Below, one piece after another: positions 63,042 to 64,000 of a DNA stretch of 64,000 nt. Position numbers and translations under genes: made by a program. The notes under the pieces are model-generated. The model ran no database searches and was not told where the DNA came from. It saw only the letters and a program-made list of their open reading frames with translations. Source of the DNA: Gnetum montanum (taxonomy: Eukaryota; Streptophyta; Gnetopsida; Gnetales; Gnetaceae); assembly GCA_015680685.1 (NCBI GenBank), contig MNCI01034697.1, forward strand, positions 1,843,968 through 1,907,967. Direction: 5' to 3'. Numbering within the stretch: the stretch's first letter is position 1; every line of letters starts with the position of its first letter.

Positions 63042-63197
63042 GAACTGGGAAGGGCCTTACCTGGTTATCAAAGCATTCGACAACGGGGCATTCAAACTAG
63101 CTGACATGGACGGAAAAGAGTTTGCAAATCCGACCAATCACTTATTCCTAAAACCGTTCTATACATGAATTCGAACTCAGGTACGCGCTAGTCCTGG
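63042..63197 (+). pseudogene. E8 integrase C-terminal (GPY/F) segment, apparently inverted
   Basis: Bounded by single N bases at 63,041 and 63,198. The + strand reads NWEGPYLVIKAFDNGAFKLA and later NPTNHLFLKPFYT before a stop. This is the usual end of a gypsy integrase (GPY/F module). The rest of the integrase is on the minus strand immediately to the right, so this piece has the wrong orientation to continue it. Flipping it would place the end after the core, apart from about 30-40 missing residues at the N. No chromodomain follows. Confidence 0.75.
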
Positions 63198-63198
63198 N

Positions 63199-64000
63199 GA
63201 TGTCGTTGCCGTTGTTGTTTCTGATACCATTCGATCTGATCGAGTGCACGCACGCGTTCCTCCTCCACCGAGTCAAGGTCAATGACGTGTAGATCGTTGT
63301 TTTGCCCATCGTCGAGAAGTCCAGAAAGTGTGATCCTTAGAGATGGTACCTGCAATTCTAAAGGTAAAACAGCTTCCGAATCGTAAACAAGACTATATGG
63401 AGTTTTACCTGTCGAGGTCCGGTGTGTGGTACGGTATGTCCATAACGCATACACCATTTGTTCGTGCCATCTTCGCTTGCTCTGGGCAAGCATCTTCTTG
63501 AGTACTGTGATGATTGTCTTATTTGTTGATTCTGCCTGCCCGTTGCTCTGAGGATAGTAAGGGGATGAAAACGAGTGTTTAATCCCTAGACTATCACAAA
63601 ACGTTTTGGTCTCGGCACTACTAAATTGTGGCCCGTTGTCAGTGATGATTGTCAAGGGAATGCCAAAACGGGTTACAATGTTTTCGAGAATGAAGTGGCA
63701 CACCTGTTTAGAGGTAGTTTTGCGAAGGGGCGCCGCCTCTACCCATTTCGTAAAGTATTCAGTTGCTGTTATAATAAAGCTATGCCCAGCAGAAGATGCG
63801 GGTGTTATCGAGCCAATGAGGTCCAGTCCCCACTTCTGGAAGGGCCATGTGATTTGTGTTGTATGCAACTCATTTGGTGGAACATGGATGAGATTACCGT
63901 GTTTTTGGCAAATACTACATGTTTTGACCTTGACCTGACAGTCGTATTCCATATGTGGCCAATAGTAGCCTAAGCGTCTTATTTTTGTTGCCATTGCTTT
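63199..64000 (-). CDS. E8 integrase, partial (5' end outside window)
   Basis: Open on the minus strand from the right edge to the N at 63,198, over 265 codons without a stop. It starts with the end of the zinc finger (CSICQKHGN), then the core with three catalytic residues: Asp in WGLDLIG, Asp in ITDNGPQF, Glu in NGQAESTN, with D-X35-E spacing. LWTYRTTHRTSTGKTPYSLV, typical of gypsy integrases, follows, then an acidic linker and RALDQIEWYQKQQRQRH. The ATEYFTKWVEA block fits the Tat-like lineage. The integrase inserts the cDNA copy. This is the only uninterrupted retroelement enzyme in the window, so E8 is likely the youngest insertion. Confidence 0.88.

Larger units (their letters stand above)
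60221..64000 (-). mobile_element. E8: GC-rich Ty3/gypsy element, 3' part
   Basis: Starts abruptly (+ strand TGTGCCGACC) in E7 gag and runs past the right edge. On the minus strand it holds an intact integrase frame, then a long 3'/LTR region with tandem repeat arrays, ending ...GGTCGGCACA. Base composition is clearly GC-richer than every neighbour. The LTR start is not certain: a CAAAGAGGGGCC purine tract on the minus strand at about 61,695-61,684 is one candidate edge, which would give an LTR of about 1.46 kb. Confidence 0.8.

Noticed and set aside
1-64000. Integrated caulimovirus-type sequences
   Set aside because: All RT-containing parts have Ty3/gypsy order with integrase, LTRs and primer sites; no movement or coat protein signatures.

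Overview
The window looks like nuclear DNA of a seed plant. Two ordinary plant genes, each with several spliced exons, sit in about 12 kb of low-copy sequence between roughly 40 and 52 kb. Nearly everything else is old, nested Ty3/gypsy-type LTR retrotransposons riddled with stop codons. The low gene density, the slow decay of elements still recognisable at the protein level, and the intron-rich genes fit a large plant genome. A gymnosperm is my best guess, but that is inference; no marker here fixes the species.

Left part (1-18,846): three related OTA (Athila/Tat-like) elements are stacked. Element E1 (+) enters from the left edge and ends at 9,014. It carries gag, protease, RT, RNase H and integrase, all interrupted by stops. 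Element E2 (+; 10,978-17,990) is complete with both LTRs and a near-perfect 5-bp target duplication, but it has lost 2,862 bp of pol (RT, RNase H, integrase) at a CTCA microhomology. E2 sits inside the LTR of E3 (-), whose primer-binding site and gag lie at 9.1-10.8 kb.

18.8-25.5 kb is AT-rich and unassigned, possibly the inside of a second E3-type copy. E5 (-; 25,802-38,920) has two LTRs, a primer-binding site, gag and protease. RT and RNase H are missing, the integrase is partly duplicated, and a very long 3' region holds a further decayed reading frame behind a promoter-like segment. A separate + strand LTR-like piece lies within it. E5 is flanked on both sides by the same ~285-bp sequence.

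Gene island: VPS25 (ESCRT-II subunit, +, six coding exons, 176 aa) and, convergent with it, an ARM/TPR-repeat protein gene (-, three coding exons, about 728 aa). A tandem duplication of about 850 bp lies just after VPS25. SINE-like pieces and an RTE-type LINE tail are scattered around.

Right part (54.9-64 kb): E4 (+), a truncated element with 5' LTR and gag; then E7 (+), with 5' LTR, primer-binding site and gag; then E8 (-), a different and much GC-richer element inserted in the E7 gag. E8 keeps an uninterrupted integrase frame and carries striking arrays of short palindromes in its LTR/3' region. Two single N positions bound a 156-bp piece of E8 that appears inverted, probably an assembly error.

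I found no new cellular system. The most interesting material is in the retroelements: non-autonomous deletion derivatives, repeated polypurine-tract-like motifs, and promoter regions built from clustered short palindromes that differ between lineages.
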